This document shows positions 19,505-30,960 of a stretch of DNA of 64,000 nt, in pieces. The stretch covers positions 15,994,100 to 16,058,099 of the forward strand of contig CANTUZ010000025.1 of NCBI GenBank assembly GCA_947846985.1. The letters are read 5' to 3'. This DNA comes from Fratercula arctica. Taxonomy: Eukaryota > Chordata > Aves > Charadriiformes > Alcidae. Within the stretch, counting starts at the first letter, position 1. Every line of letters begins with the position of its first letter. A program made the position numbers and the translations under genes. The notes beneath the pieces were generated by a model. It saw only the letters and a list, made by a program, of their open reading frames with translations, made no database searches and was not told the DNA's origin.

Positions 19505-20231
19505 TCAGGGAGACGGCTGGGGAGTGGAGGGGAGGGGGTGAGGCGGGCAGCGGCGGGAGCGAAGGACGCATAAGCGGTTGAGAAGGAGGACCAGACGCGG
19601 TACCTGGTGCAAATGGAGGAGGGTTAAGAATGGAGGAGTGTGATAACGACTTTCATCTCTATTGCTGTAAAATCTCCTCCGCAGTTGGAGCAGATGCAGC
19701 CATAGCTTTAATTGGGGTTAAAGGTGGATATAAATCAGGTTCGGTCTCTGGATTTATTGGACCAGGATCAAAGGGATCTTCTGGCTCTTCGCCTCCTGAA
19801 TTCTGCTTTTGGTAATGTTTTTCAGAATTGGGAATTTGAACATATTCAGGCTGAGGGTCTGCAACTGGGGGTATCATTTCAAAAGACTGAGGTTCCTCTG
19901 GGGGAGCTTGTGGTGCCCCTTCAGCAACCCATTACAGGGCTTGCTCTGCGGGATGCAGTGTTCGTATGGCAGTGTATACAGTTCGCCAAGTAACTATTAT
20001 TCCTTCTGGCAAGGAGAAGTGCAGTGTCTCCCGCGTTTGCAATTCCTCCCCCACTTTTAGCCACTGAGCCAAATCATAGGATCCCCCTTCAGGGAACCAT
20101 GAGCAATAATCACATATCCATACAAGCAAAGTCACTAGTCTGACAGGGGCCACTTTAAAGCCCTGTTCTGTGAAAGTGTGCTGCAGAAGTTCAAGTTGCA
20201 ATTTCTGTTCTCGAGTAGCTGTTTGTCCCAT
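19505..20231 (-). pseudogene. gag: Class II gag remnant: matrix and proline-rich region
   Basis: The start is ATG followed by Gly (MGQTATREQKLQ), the N-myristoylation context of a retroviral matrix protein, 182 bp inside the 5' LTR. Matrix-like residues include FTEQGFKVAPVRLVTLL, YCSWFPEGGSYDLAQWLKVG and LPEGIIVTWRTVY. An in-frame TAA at about 19932 cuts the frame after 99 codons, but the same frame continues through an acidic proline-rich segment (EEPEDPFDPGPINPETEPDL) to a TAG at 19659. A further proline-rich stretch follows in another frame to about 19505. Capsid and nucleocapsid are absent. Matrix would direct Gag to the membrane. Confidence 0.82.
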
Positions 20232-20394
20232 TTTTAATGTCTACCGCGGCTGCTCACCTTTTTCGTCCAGCAAACGGCAATGAAAGTAATTGTTAGAGAG
20301 ATCTCGGTATGAATTCCTCCGTCCAGCCGCGGGTTGCACCACCAGATAATTAGTACTTCATATCTCTGTTCCTTTTAATCCTTGTTCTTTTAAA

Positions 20395-20412
20395 CCTGAT
20401 TCGGGCGCCTTT
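20395..20412 (-). promoter_or_regulatory. Primer binding site, degenerate tRNA-Lys type
   Basis: On the minus strand GGCGCCCGAATCAGG starts a few bases after the 5' LTR end. It matches the tRNA-Lys3-type primer site except for one inserted base and changed first positions. Lys primers are usual in betaretroviruses. Confidence 0.6.
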
Positions 20413-20731
20413 TGTGGTGTATTGAGGCACGGACTCTGGCTGTGATGAGCACAAAATCGTTTATTGCTTCTCAGGCCTCGGCTTTTATACCCGAGCTCTA
20501 AAACTTTCCATGCACCTGCTAGGCAAGTAAACACATATTCCAGATCACTAACCCAGTCGCCTTGTTCAGTTCCCACCAAGATAAGCACGCGAAGCTGTTT
20601 TCTTGTTCCATGTTTATACTGAACCAGTTCCTCTTCGTTCCATCCGTATCGATATCTGTGTTCCTGTTTCTGTGTGCTCTGCTCACTGTGTCCTTGGCCA
20701 TATGCAGGCCTCTGCCCGTAGATCTGCCACA
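20413..20731 (-). repeat. 5' LTR of the class II provirus
   Basis: A 319-bp LTR with TATAAAAG at 20482-20489 and AATAAA at 20460-20465. It differs from the 3' copy at five positions, all transitions (about 1.6%), so the integration is fairly recent on an avian time scale. Confidence 0.93.
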
Positions 20732-20737
20732 TGCTCC

Positions 20738-22200
20738 TCTGGTACAGTTTGCTGTATGTTGAGAAGGGCTCTGCTATATTTCTCATTTTGAAAATAAAGG
20801 GTATTTTCAGTGGTGTGGGCCATAAGAAGTAGGATGAATTGCAGCAAAGTGACAGCTAACATAGCTTCTGTGCTTATCAACCTGAGTCCAACCACTCTAC
20901 ACTTGGCAATGCAAAGTGAGCACAAAGACTGTGCCCAGCCATGAGTTATCAGCATAGCTCAATGCCCCTCCCTTTTGTAGAGGCAGATTTATTGTGTTGT
21001 GCAGGGGAAAGGTTACAGGTGTGTATTTGAGAGAGGAGGACAGAGACAGGAGGAAGTCGAGCAACACACTCCTCCTCTCCAGTTTTTCTGCTGGAACAAA
21101 CTCAAGGACCAACCTATAAAACAGGACCACTGTGAGGTGATAGCAATGCACAACAGTCTTCCTCTAGTGACCAAATTAAGGTGGCATAAAGGGCCACAGA
21201 TATGTCCAGGCAGGAGGTGTTGAAATGCAGCCTACTTTGAACAGAGCCCATTGGCACAAAACTGAAGTGGATTTGTGTGACAAAACATTTGACATATGTG
21301 AGAGTGGTGGTCTCCACACCCTCTCTTTTCTGCTGGGGTAGGAGGAGGAATGTGGAGGAATATCCTCAGATCCCCTAAGAGCAAAGGAAACCATCCCTCA
21401 CAGAGGCAATGAGCAGCTACCTGTATGGTACTCCATCTCCCAGGCTGAATTAAGAAGTGCTGGACACCCCCAGATCCCATCAGCAGGGGCACATCCATGT
21501 CATTCATCCCAAATACCAACCTAGTGGGGTTTTCTCTGTAGCACAGGGCTGGAGTCAAATACTGTGACTGGGCTTTTTTTAATGGATTGTATAATTTTAT
21601 GACTGTCAAGATGAACAAATAATTTGCAATGAATAATTTATCCAACAGATTTGGATTCTTTTGCAGCTTACTGAATATTCATGAGCAGACCTTGATTTTA
21701 GCTGGCTTATTTATTGTCTGAATTTATTTGACGTGTTCCCCCCTTCTTTTTTTTTTTCTGTTTTTAACACTGTAAGCTGATCAGAGACAGCTCCTGAAAA
21801 CATTTGATAGTCTGCAGTTGAAATTAGTTGCAGCAGCCATGAATCAGGGGGTGGACAGTCCAATGTGTAGAAATTTCACTTCAGCAATTTGGAATTAATT
21901 CTCAGACCTTTTACAGACTTCCAATGTGACCTTGGTCAAGGAAGTTGTGAACAATGTTGTCACTAGAAAGTTATCCTTAAGTGACTAATCCAAGATCTGA
22001 GATAGGGAGGAACATAAGAATGGCAAGGCTGGGGCAGTGTAAACGTCTGCCTTGCCTGGTATCCTGTCTTTGATTATGGCCATGTTGCGTGGAAAGGGGC
22101 AAAGCGGTTTTGGCAGAAGATAAACCCCCTTGCATTCTAACACTCCTCACCGAGGTGGGAGGCTAGGTGCGGCTGGGTTTAAATTCTGAGTGATGCCCCA
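20738..22200. other. Host non-coding DNA
   Basis: Short open frames only, none convincing. A possible ancient repeat lies at 22011-22090 (listed separately). Confidence 0.55.
22011..22090 (+). repeat. Possible ancient reptile/bird repeat
   Basis: AACATAAGAATGGC near the start and GGTATCCTGTCTTTGA later resemble a dispersed repeat common in reptile and bird genomes whose copies contain 'acataagaatggcc' and 'agtatcctgtctt' (from general knowledge). Low similarity and short. Confidence 0.4.
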
Positions 22201-22229
22201 TTCAGCACTATCAGTCCAATCGCATTTAA

Positions 22230-23140
22230 TATGTATTAAACTATTACGATTTGGATACACTAATAGTGGACTGCACCTTCAGTCTAGTCGTGCTCATGAA
22301 CTAGCACGGCCACTCTCAAATCTTTGGTCGTGTTCAATGAGGAACTACCATGACTAGCTACTTAAACAGTGCAGTTTATTTAAACAACAGATAGATAGGT
22401 TCTTAGGATTGCTGGTGATAAATACACTGTCTGCAAAGCACACGCAAATGAAAGTATTATTACATATATATCAAACGCGTGACAAAGTTATAAACGATAC
22501 AGCCTGGCTATAAATGTAGGATAGAGATTCTCTAGAGAAATTTCTAAGTTTCCCGAGGAAGCATTCGGTATAATCTAAGTCTTACCCAAAGGCATCCCTA
22601 TGGGGGGGAAGAAAGGCTCAGCTCGTCGACTGATCCCAGAAGTCAGTGATGGAGTTCTCCTCGACTTGTTCGCGATGGTGTCTTCCCTGATATCCCCCCT
22701 CTCTCGGGCTATTTTTATACTATTTTTTTATCTTCAAAGTGGAGTTTGAGTGACTTTAGTCATAAATACTTTTATTATGATTGGTGTACTCAAGGAGGAG
22801 TGGTCACACCTTGGGGGCGGGTAGCCTCCGGGATGGAGGTGTGTTTTCGTACATTTGTAATAAGCAAAGTTCACACAAAGGACAGCATTTCATCAAAATT
22901 TGATGAAACATTGGCTCGGGTAGCGAGTAGGCCGCTTATCTGTTTCGTAGTAAGCAAGTAGGCAGCTTATCTGTTCCATAGTACCATCTCGTTCCCATAT
23001 CTGCTATTCGTCACAAGGGAAGGCCACGAAATGATAACATTTTGTTCCGTCCCTCGTGTAGCTTCGCAAGCAACCTTGTACAGGGAACTGCAGATGTTGC
23101 ATTCTTCGTGTGCCAGCTGCGGCTGTATTCTACCTCAGAA
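22230..23140 (-). mobile_element. Probable solo LTR of a third ERV family (ends approximate)
   Basis: This block is richer in CpG than its surroundings (for example CTCGTCGACTG, TTCGCGATGG, AAACGCGTG) and has LTR landmarks on the minus strand. A TATA-like TAGTATAAAAATAG lies at about 22708-22721 and AATAAA about 340 bp downstream (22376-22381). Two tandem 31-bp units (22926-22956 and 22957-22987) sit upstream of the TATA, where enhancers lie in U3. I could not fix TG/CA ends or a target duplication by eye. It does not resemble the two other LTR types in the window. Confidence 0.5.
22926..22987. repeat. Tandem 31-bp repeat (possible LTR enhancer)
   Basis: AGTAGGCCGCTTATCTGTTT and AGTAGGCAGCTTATCTGTTC begin two adjacent 31-bp units. 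The GCTTATCT core includes a GATA-type site on the minus strand. Confidence 0.8.
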
Positions 23141-23149
23141 GCCTCTTGA

Positions 23150-26100
23150 TTTTATGACTTTCCTTAATGTGTGAACAATGCTGTACTTTTGTATTTTAGC
23201 CAATTTAGTAATTATTCCACAGGCCAAGAATATATGTCTAAGAAAAAAGATAAAATCAGAGCAAGCAGGTAGTGATTATTCCCTAAAATATTCATTCCTT
23301 CTCCCGTGATTTGTAGTTCAAAAGATCCCTGAGCCAAAGGTGGTGTCTTTCTATTTGGTAGCCCTTGATGTGTTTTTATTTCACATTAGGGGCATGAACC
23401 TAAGGCTGGGGAGGACATTGGCCTCTGGTGTAAATTCTATGTTTTATTCTATCACAGACTACCTGAGTTATCTTGATCAAGTCAATTAGGATGAGATTTA
23501 TTTACCTTGCCTAACATTAGCTATTTAAAAAACAGAGCTCAGTGAGAGCTAGCTGGGTAGCTAAAGATGGGGAGGTGTTCACATGCTGTGGTCAATGGAC
23601 CACCTCTAACCCATTAGCCAGATGAGACTGATGACTGCCTAGGAGCATCAAGGGTGCAGGCAGAGCTCCACTCATTACAGCAGGGAGGATGCTTCCCTCC
23701 TCCAGAGATTTTGGTTATCCTCATGTCAGGGGTACACAAGTAAGTGGAACAAACAAACAGGGCGAAATAACAAACTAAACAGTACTGAGAGGGAACGCTG
23801 AATCCAGGATTATGTCTGGCTTTGCCCATGAGAGGCAGCAGTGTTTTGAAGGCACCAAAACAAAAGGTAGATTTTAATTCAGGTTCTTTACATACACAAG
23901 CATTCTGTCGAGATGAAAGAGGCATTTTAATCCCCTGGGAGCAGAGCTATCAAATTGGCTGGATGGCTCCCTCTGTCACAAACAACATGTTTTATGCAAT
24001 GTACCCACAACCTGATCTGTTATGGTTAATCAGATTTTCCTTCTCTGACATTGTGTGCAGTTTTGCATAGTTGGGTGGAGAGAAGGAGGGAGGAATGACC
24101 CAGGTGGACCCAGGTGTAAAATGCTTTCTTGTCCAAAAGAGGGGAAGAACTGCTTGTGAACAGGTGGAATTGAACAGCGCTTGATGTTAGATGTCTACAC
24201 TGGTTGTTAAGGGTAGCCCTGAGAGCTCAAGACCAGGAAATCGCCCTCTGTGCAGATAATGAGCCTGAAAGAATGGCCTACGGTGTGTCAAGTATACTCC
24301 ACTTGCACTGCACAGGACCTCGCGTGCCCAGGGATACCTGGAGGGTTAGTGTGCTACCAGGTAGGCCCAAACAAACTCTCCACAGGCAGGCAGTCTGCAG
24401 GAGGTGGAGTATGCCATGTTTCCTGCTGCTCCAGATGGTGCCCTTTCAGAGTAATGTAAATGAAGCCACTGAGCTCCTGCCGAGAGACAGCCCTCTCCTG
24501 CTGGGCAGCTGTACATAAGATCGGCAGCACTTTCCAAAGAGCTTGCATGCTGGCCAGTCTGTCCCCACTCCAGTCAGGAGGGATTGTTATCAGCCCCCTC
24601 CCTGGGAGCAGGATCAGGTCAGCTAGGGTGCTTTTGGGAAAGAAAATGTCCATGCAGGTCTCAAAGTGTGAGATCCTCTCCTTCAGGGGGTCTGTTTTCA
24701 CAAGGTCACTCCTCCCTTTCTGCAGAAAGAGGAGGGAAATAGCAGATTTTATTGTTGTCTTGGGGCATGAGGGTTGGGTTTTTTTTTTAAGGAGTAAATG
24801 CAGAGGTAGAAATAACAGCCATTGCTCTTTCTGTCCTTTCTCCACTGAAGGCAAGGGGGACCATTTGCGCCAGAGTCACAGCTGGAGATCTCCAGCCTGA
24901 GGTCGTTTTCAGACTCACTGCAGGCTGAGCTGAGATCAGAGATACCAAACTGACTGTGTTTTCTGCTCTCTTCCCTCATCTTTCTGGACTCCTGCTTAGT
25001 TTTCATTTAAGACCTCAACAGGCTAGAATGACTCAAGTATCCTCAGCACTTCCCTCTACACCCTTCTTCTCCCTAGACCATGTAAAGATCTCCCTTGTTA
25101 TCCTTCCTCTTATGTTTTTCTATCTATAAGGAGTACTGCTATGCTCAGTGACCCAACCATCCCTCCAGTACAAGAAAGCTCTTTTCTTCCAGGCTGGTGT
25201 ATTTGTTTTGAAGGTTGTCTTGATTCAGGTGAAAGTGTTTGTGGCCTGAATCTATCAGCTACTCAAGTGTTGCTCAAATTACTTTCAAAAAGTAATTTGT
25301 TGCCGATTCCCACATCCAAAAACTTATTGTCAGTTTTGTGTTCTTGGTGACTGTCTCAGTAAAAGATAATCACGTAACCAAAATTAGAACCCAATTGTTG
25401 CAAACTCTGGGGAAATAAAACTGAGGTGCAAATGAAAAAGAGGTTTTTAGAGACAAATATAGTCTGTTTCCAGTGCTCTCTCTGATGTCTTGGTAGAAAG
25501 CAGTCTCCAAACTTTCTGTCCCTTTGGCAGCACTTCTAAGCAAGTTAAGCGCTGCAGGTGACATCCTGTGGTTTTTCTCCCCACTGCTCTCAGATTTAAA
25601 GACATGATCTCATTTGCCTATGAACAATGTCCAGGAGTCAGCAGATGCCAGGGGATCTGACACAGGGATGATCATAGGTATGCTAATAACAGGGTTTGGT
25701 GGCATTTTCTGCCAATCCAGTTGGGACAGGGTTCATCTTGCCTGATTTAGGTGTCCTAAAAGCCAGATGTCTAATCTGTGTAAGTCATGCCAGGCTTTCC
25801 TTACAATCAATAAAGAAGAACAGGCACCTCCAGAGGTCATTTCATTGCAGCCAAAGACAAATGTGTAAGAAAAGTCAGATGAATTGCCCTCAGGAAGTGT
25901 TTCTATATCCAAAATAACAATAAAGGAACCCTAGCATGGATGACCAGCTTAGACATCTAACTTTTAAACATTCTCAGTTGGAGAAGATGGATCCCACAAT
26001 TTATTTCAAAAGCTAGTTGTCAAAACCAAAACAGTTCAAGGCAAAATGTTGGTTTCAGCACATCCCCCAATGTCAAGAGATACCTTGGTGAAAATTGTGT

Positions 26101-28127
26101 AAATTCCTTGTTTCAGTATTTAAATATATATATTTATGTTTGAATTGGGTTTGGTTGTTGAAGAAAGCACTAGGCTATCGCACTAAAAATGTACTAGAAA
26201 CATGTGAAATGCAGGCAAATCTGCAGGGAAGAAGGGGTTACCATAAAAAGGGAAAAAATGTAAAAGGTTAAAATCATAGCACAGCATTCTGGTATTCACA
26301 TAATTATGGAGATGGAAAGTATCAGTGAGCCTCAGCTGAGAAAGGGCTTTTTCTTGTTCCTTACTTTAGTTTTAGAGGAGCAGTTTAGCAAAAATATTGC
26401 ACCTTTTACCCCAATTCAGAAAAGGGAAAACTTTTTGAAATTTTTAGAATTTACTGCATTCTTAATTTTCCTTGAAAGTTTCCTATATTCACACAAGGTA
26501 GCAGACTCACTGCCTTACAGAACATTTCTGGATAGATAGCTTAGGTGAACATTACAGATAGATGATGAGTATTATGCTTTCCATTAGTGATACAAGTTTT
26601 CAATTAAAATTAGGTTTTTGACAGAACAAGATTAAGGAGGTTTTTTTGAAAATCATACTTATTTTCTGTAGGAAGGGAAATGTCTCGTCAACAACATTTA
26701 GGCACTTTTCTGGAAAAACTTGCCTATTAAAAGGCTGTGCTTCGATTAAAAAAACATGAGTGAAAATGGCAAAAACTCATGATGCTGGAGGCATTTAAGT
26801 ATATCACAGGAGCCAATACAGAGGTGGGAAAAATGCTTTCCCTTCTACTTTTGTCTTAAAACCCAACAGGTCATTATTGCCCTGCTGATGTCAGTGCTGG
26901 GAGGAGGCAGAACGAAAACCCCACTCAAGGGCAGTGCTCAGCTCGCTCTGCCACAGCCAAAGTCCATCTCTGTCTGTCCTCCCAGGGAGGATCCTTCTCG
27001 TCATTTAAAAATCACAAGTATTAAAATGCACCCATGGCATTTACACTGCCGTATCCGTCCATCACAGGGAGTCAGGGGCCACTGATAGTACTGATTGGCT
27101 AAATCTTTCTGATAATGCAGAACAGAGCTGCAAGCCGATACCAAAAATAAAGATGGTTCTCATTTACAGAGAAGCAGTTAAATTTGCAGGGTAAAAAGTG
27201 TATTGGGTGAAAAGCAGAGCAGACTTTTCCATGAGGAATCGTCCAGTTTGTCATCAGCTACATCCGCTCTTTTGCAGGTGCTGAGACGGATGTAGGTCCC
27301 TGTTAGCAGCTGCACACCTGCAACTCCTGTAAATGTCAGTGCACCCTGAAGTAAACAACCATGTGATTAGGCCCTCCAGGAGAGATATCAACAGATCTCT
27401 TTGCCCCAGATGTCAAGATACTGAATACAAGCAGGATATACCATGGGTTTTGGCCTGATCCAACAGACTGACCCAGACTTACTGTTGCTATTTTCATCTG
27501 CTGTAGGTTTTTTGCCCCATAAGAAGCTCCACTCCCTGCAGCCCTAGCTTTGTGGTTGCACGTTTCTGCTGCCTGTCTATGTTCAATCAGGTAAGCAAGG
27601 AGGTATAACATTTGGGGGGGAAACAAAGTAGCTTTGAAGCTAAACAGGATTTATGTCAGCCGAATTAAAGGGCAGTAGGAAACCATGACACCTCCTGACC
27701 CCTTACAAACTCTGTCCCATAGCAAAAGCTGCCCTTGGTTTTCTTCTGACTGATCAGAAAATGTGGTACCTTTCTCAGACAGGGCAATTTTGTCAGCCTC
27801 ACAAGAAAACCACTATTCCTCTGAGTTGGGCTTTCCTTACACGCTTAAGGAAACATGCTATTTATGTTTCCAAAAATGTGGAAGCATCTACATGTATGTA
27901 CTTCGCCCAGTATCATCTCCCCAGTATAGGAAGAAGCATAAGACTAGCCTTGTTCCAAATCACGTTGAACATGCCACCTGGAAGGAACAGAGACATCTGG
28001 AAAATCATTCCACAATCTCTGAGGAAATTACAGGAGAAATAGCAGATGACTGGAAGAATTACCCTTTGTGGGATTCTTACTTTATCAGCCAATTTCACTT
28101 AGATTTTTTTTTTTGCTAAGTAGCATA
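23150..28127. other. Host non-coding DNA
   Basis: AT-rich, with scattered short frames on both strands and no recognised domain. No exon or RNA gene is supported. Confidence 0.55.
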
Positions 28128-28217
28128 TGTTATAGAATCATAGAATGGTTTGGGTTGGAAGGCACCTTGAAGAACATCTAATTCCAAACCCCCTGCCATG
28201 GGCAGGGACACCTCCCA

Positions 28218-29115
28218 CTAGACCAGGCTGCTCAAAGCCTCATCCAGCCTGGCCTCGAACACTTCCAGGGATGGGGCATCCACAACCTCCCTGGGCAATC
28301 TGTTCCAGTGCCTCACCACCCTCACAGTAAAGAATTTCTTCCTGATATCCAATCTAAATCTACCCTCTTCCAGTTTAAAACCGTTATCCCTCATCCTATC
28401 ATTACACTCCCTCATAAAGAATCCCTCCCCATCTCCCCTGTAGGCCCCCTTCAGGTACTGGAAGGCTGATATAAGGTCTCCCTGGAGCCTTCTCTTCTCC
28501 AGGCTGAACAACCCCAACTCTCTCAGCCTGTCCTCATAGCAGAGGTGCTCCAGCCCTCTGATCATCTTCATGGCCCTCCTCTGGACCCCCTCCAACAGGG
28601 CCATGTCCTTCTTATGTTGGGGGCCCCAGAGCTGGACATAGTACTCTAGGTGGGGGTTCACGAGAGCAGAGCAGAGGAGGAGAATCACCTCCCTCGACCT
28701 GCTGGCCACACTGCTTTTGATGCAGCCCAGGATGCGGTTGGCTTTCTGGGCTGTGAGCGCACTTTGACAGCTCATGTTGAGCTTCTCATCCACCAACACC
28801 CGAGTCCTTCTCACAGTTGCTCTCAAGCCATTCTCCACCCAGCCTGTATTTCTGCTTGGGATTGCCATGACCCAGGTGCAGGACCTTGCACTTGGCCTGG
28901 CTGAACTTCATCAGGTTCACACAGGCCCACCTCTCAAGCCTGTCCAGGTCCCTCTGGGTGGCATCCCTTCCCTCCAGCGTGTCGACCGTGCCACACAGCT
29001 TGGTGTCGTCGGCAAACTTGCTGAGGGTGCATTCAGTCCCACTGTCCATGTCTCTGACAAAGATGTTAAATAGCACCGGTCCCAGTACTGACCCCTGAGG
29101 AATGCCACTCATCAC
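28218..29115 (-). pseudogene. CR1 ORF2: RT fingers/palm end and C-terminal part, frameshifted
   Basis: Two overlapping frames together cover the part from [16 protein letters not shown] and the catalytic FADDTKL (residues 34-40 of the first frame, about 29000) to the C-terminus ([30 protein letters not shown]). The frames change at about 28785-28868, after [10 protein letters not shown], through an apparent one-base loss. The same defect is present in the copy at 57668-58972. Confidence 0.9.
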
Positions 29116-29121
29116 TGGTTT

Positions 29122-29916
29122 CTACTTGGACATTGAGGCGTTGACTGCAACCCTTTGAGTGCGGTCATCTAGCCAGTTCCTTATCCACTGAGTGATCCAT
29201 CCATCAAATCCATGCTTTTCCAATTTAGAGACCAGGATGTCATGCGGGACAGTGTCAAATGCTTTGCACAAGTCCAGGTAGATGACGTCGATTGCTCTCC
29301 CCTTATCTACCAATGCTGTGGCAACATCGTAGAAGGCCACCAAATGTGTCAGGCACGATTGGCCTTTGGTGAAGCCATGTTGGCTGTCACCAATCACCTC
29401 CTTGTTTTCCATGTGCCTTAGCAGAGATTCCAGGAGGATCTGCTCCATGATCTTGCCAGACACAGAGGTGGGACTGACTGGTCTGTAGTTCCCTGGGTCA
29501 TCATTTTTTCCCTTTTTGAAAGTGGGGGCTATGTTTCCCCTTTTCCAGTCAGTGAGAACTTCACCAGACTGCCACGACTTTTCAAATATAATGGAAAGCA
29601 GCTTAGTGACTTCATCTGCCAGTTCCCTCAGGACCCGTGGATGGATTTCATCTGGTCCCATAGACTTATGCACCTTCAGGTTCCTCAGATGGTCCCGAAC
29701 CTGACCTTCTCCTACAGTGGGCGGTTCTTCATTCTCATGGACCCTGCCTTTGCATCCTGCAACTTGAGTGGTGTGGTTGGAACCCTTGCTGGTGAAGACC
29801 CAGGCGAAAAAGTCATTCAGCACCTCAGCCTTCTCCATATCCTGGGTGACCAGGTCTCCTGTTTCCTTCCGGAGAGGGCCCACATCTTCCCTAGTCTTGC
29901 CTTTACCCCGACACAC
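29122..29916 (-). pseudogene. CR1 ORF2: RT N-terminal part
   Basis: A 264-codon open piece with [53 protein letters not shown] and the first catalytic Asp in [18 protein letters not shown]. It ends just before the SGIPQGSV block, where a stop interrupts. It belongs to the same element as the endonuclease piece to its right. Confidence 0.9.
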
Positions 29917-29985
29917 TTATAGAAGTTTTTCTTGTTATCCTTGATGTCCCTAGCCAGATTTAATTCTGTCTGGGCTTTAGCTTGC

Positions 29986-30960
29986 CTAATCTGGTTCCTG
30001 GTCACTCAGACAGTTTCTCTGTATTCCACCCAGTACTACCCATCCTTGCTTCCACCCTCTGTAGGCCTCCTTTTTGCTTTTGACCTTGTCCAGGAGCTCC
30101 TTGTTCATCCATGCAGGCCTCCTGGCTTTTTTGCCTGACTTCTTCTTTCTTGGGATACACCACTCCTGAGCTTGGAGGAAGTGATCCTTGAATAGTAACC
30201 AGCTCTCTTGGGCCCCTCTCCCCTCCAGTGCCTTTTCCCATGTTACCCTGCCAAGCAAGTCCCTCAAGAGACCAAAGTCTGCTCTCCTGAAGTCCAGGGT
30301 AGTGAGCTTGCTGCGTGCCCTCCTCGCTGCCCAAAGAATCTTGAATTCCACCATTTCATGATCACTGCAGCTAAGGTTACCCTTGAGCTTGACACTTGCC
30401 ACCAGCCCCTCCTTGTTGGTAAGGACAAGGTCCAGCATAGCTCCTCTCCTTGTTGGCTCCTCTACCATTTGAAGGAGAAAGTTGTTATTGACACATTCCA
30501 AGAACTTCCTGGATTTCTTGTGCCCTGCTGTGTTGTCCCTCCAACAGAGATCGGGGTGGTTCAAGTCCCCCATGAGGAACAGGGTCTGTGAACACAATGC
30601 TTCTCCTGTCTGTCTATGGAGGGCCTCATCCGCTCCATCGTCCTGGTCAGGTGGCCTGTAGCAGACCCCCACTGTAACATCACCTGCCCCTGCATTCCCT
30701 TTAATCCTGACCCATAAGCTCTCCATTGGCTCTTCATCCATCCCCAGGTGGAGCTCCATGCACTCCAGCTGTTCATTGACATAGAGGGCAACACCCCCTC
30801 CTCATCTTCCCAGCCTGTCCTTCCTGAAGAGCTTGTATCTCTGCATTCCAACACTCCAGTCATAACAGCCATCCCACCAGGTCTCTGTGATGCCAATAAG
30901 ATCATAGCCCTAGAGGCGTGCACACATCTCCAACTCCTCTTGCTTGTTTCCCATGCTGCG
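29986..30960 (-). pseudogene. CR1 ORF2: endonuclease (AP-type) domain
   Basis: The 257-codon frame 30759-29986 has VTVGVCYRPPDQ, FLMGDLNHPDLCWRDN (the catalytic Asp/Asn region of AP-type endonucleases) and SDHEMVEFKI near the C-terminus (the SDH motif). Upstream to about 30960 the N-terminal part (ARSMGNKQEELE, then GYDLIGITETWWDG) can be read in another frame with stops. The domain nicks target DNA. Key residues are present but the frame is broken. Confidence 0.88.

Larger units (their letters stand above)
14530..20731 (-). mobile_element. Class II (betaretrovirus-like) mosaic provirus
   Basis: Two 319-bp LTRs (14530-14848 and 20413-20731) differ at 5 sites, all transitions. They flank 5.56 kb and sit inside a perfect 6-bp duplication, TGCTCC (14524-14529 and 20732-20737). 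Read on the minus strand the order is: 5' LTR, Lys-type primer site, gag matrix and proline-rich part, about 2 kb of unrelated material with an alpharetrovirus-like env end, 3' two thirds of pol, remnant of class II env, polypurine tract, 3' LTR. The 6-bp duplication, RT/integrase style and env type fit class II. Capsid, nucleocapsid, protease and the RT catalytic core are missing. Every gene is broken, so it could move only with help. Confidence 0.93.
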
